Source: CBFGWV01 sp965652545 (lineage in GTDB: Bacteria > Pseudomonadota > Gammaproteobacteria > Competibacterales > Competibacteraceae). Taken from it: DNA of 13,744 nt. Where the stretch lies: the NCBI GenBank assembly GCA_965652545.1, contig CBFGWV010000117.1, positions 1 through 13,744 on the forward strand, in the 5' to 3' direction. A program made the translations under genes and the position numbers. Below are positions 13,614-13,744 of the stretch, one piece after another (within the stretch, counting starts at the first letter, position 1; each line of letters begins with the position of its first letter). Under the pieces are notes generated by a model. The model made no database searches and had not been told where the DNA came from. It was given only the letters and a program-made list of their open reading frames with translations.

Positions 13614-13744
13614 GCGTTGCTCCACCGCCGGTCGGGTAACGAACTGACGTGAATTCCTTGGGATTGACCACGACCGCAATCGTTCAATTCATGCGGGCCT
13701 GCCCCACGCACTTCGGCTTGGAAAGCCATAGCTGTGAGCCTGCG
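13614..13744. other. Upstream region of the exoD-like gene, no gene seen
   Basis: The last 131 bp hold the ribosome site of the exoD-like gene (GGAG at about 13620-13623 on the minus strand) and presumably its promoter. No other coding frame is supported before the window ends. Confidence 0.5.

Overview
The window reads as the ectoine/5-hydroxyectoine catabolism island of a GC-rich, halophilic or halotolerant Gammaproteobacterium. The lineage guess rests on the high GC, the closeness of the enzymes and of the TRAP binding protein to Halomonas-type Doe/Tea proteins, and a REP-type repeat whose core resembles gammaproteobacterial REPs. It is an inference from style, not a taxonomic assignment.

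Layout. Positions 1-1616 (minus) hold a TPR-repeat protein that runs off the left edge. Its start codon overlaps the stop of a 15-codon leader ORF that has a strong Shine-Dalgarno sequence. arfB (minus, ribosome rescue hydrolase) follows. A 565-bp gene-free stretch (2156-2720) then holds two different inverted-repeat elements: a 131-bp REP-doublet-like element and a 279-bp nested palindrome with 31-bp perfect ends. From 9993 down to 2721 runs one minus-strand operon, in transcription order doeC, doeD, eutB, eutC, doeA copy 1, doeA copy 2. doeD/eutB and eutB/eutC overlap by 4 bp each. A 333-bp divergent control region (9994-10326) separates this operon from a plus-strand unit: a TeaA-like TRAP substrate-binding protein, a strong intrinsic terminator, doeB, and an L,D-transpeptidase-family gene 7 bp behind doeB. 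An ExoD-family membrane protein converges from the minus strand at the right end.

How the genes work together. The TeaA-like protein would capture ectoine or hydroxyectoine in the periplasm. DoeA opens the ring to N-acetyl-2,4-diaminobutyrate, DoeB removes the acetyl group, DoeD transaminates the diaminobutyrate to aspartate semialdehyde, and DoeC oxidises that to aspartate. EutB and EutC are the accessory enzymes associated with hydroxyectoine use.

Unusual points are two intact doeA genes in tandem (about 93% identical proteins, with a 159-bp block identical at every base), doeA and doeB placed on opposite strands, a binding protein without its TRAP membrane subunits, and the absence from this window of eutA and of any regulator of the EnuR or DoeX type. 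I see no defence system, prophage, CRISPR array, rRNA or tRNA.
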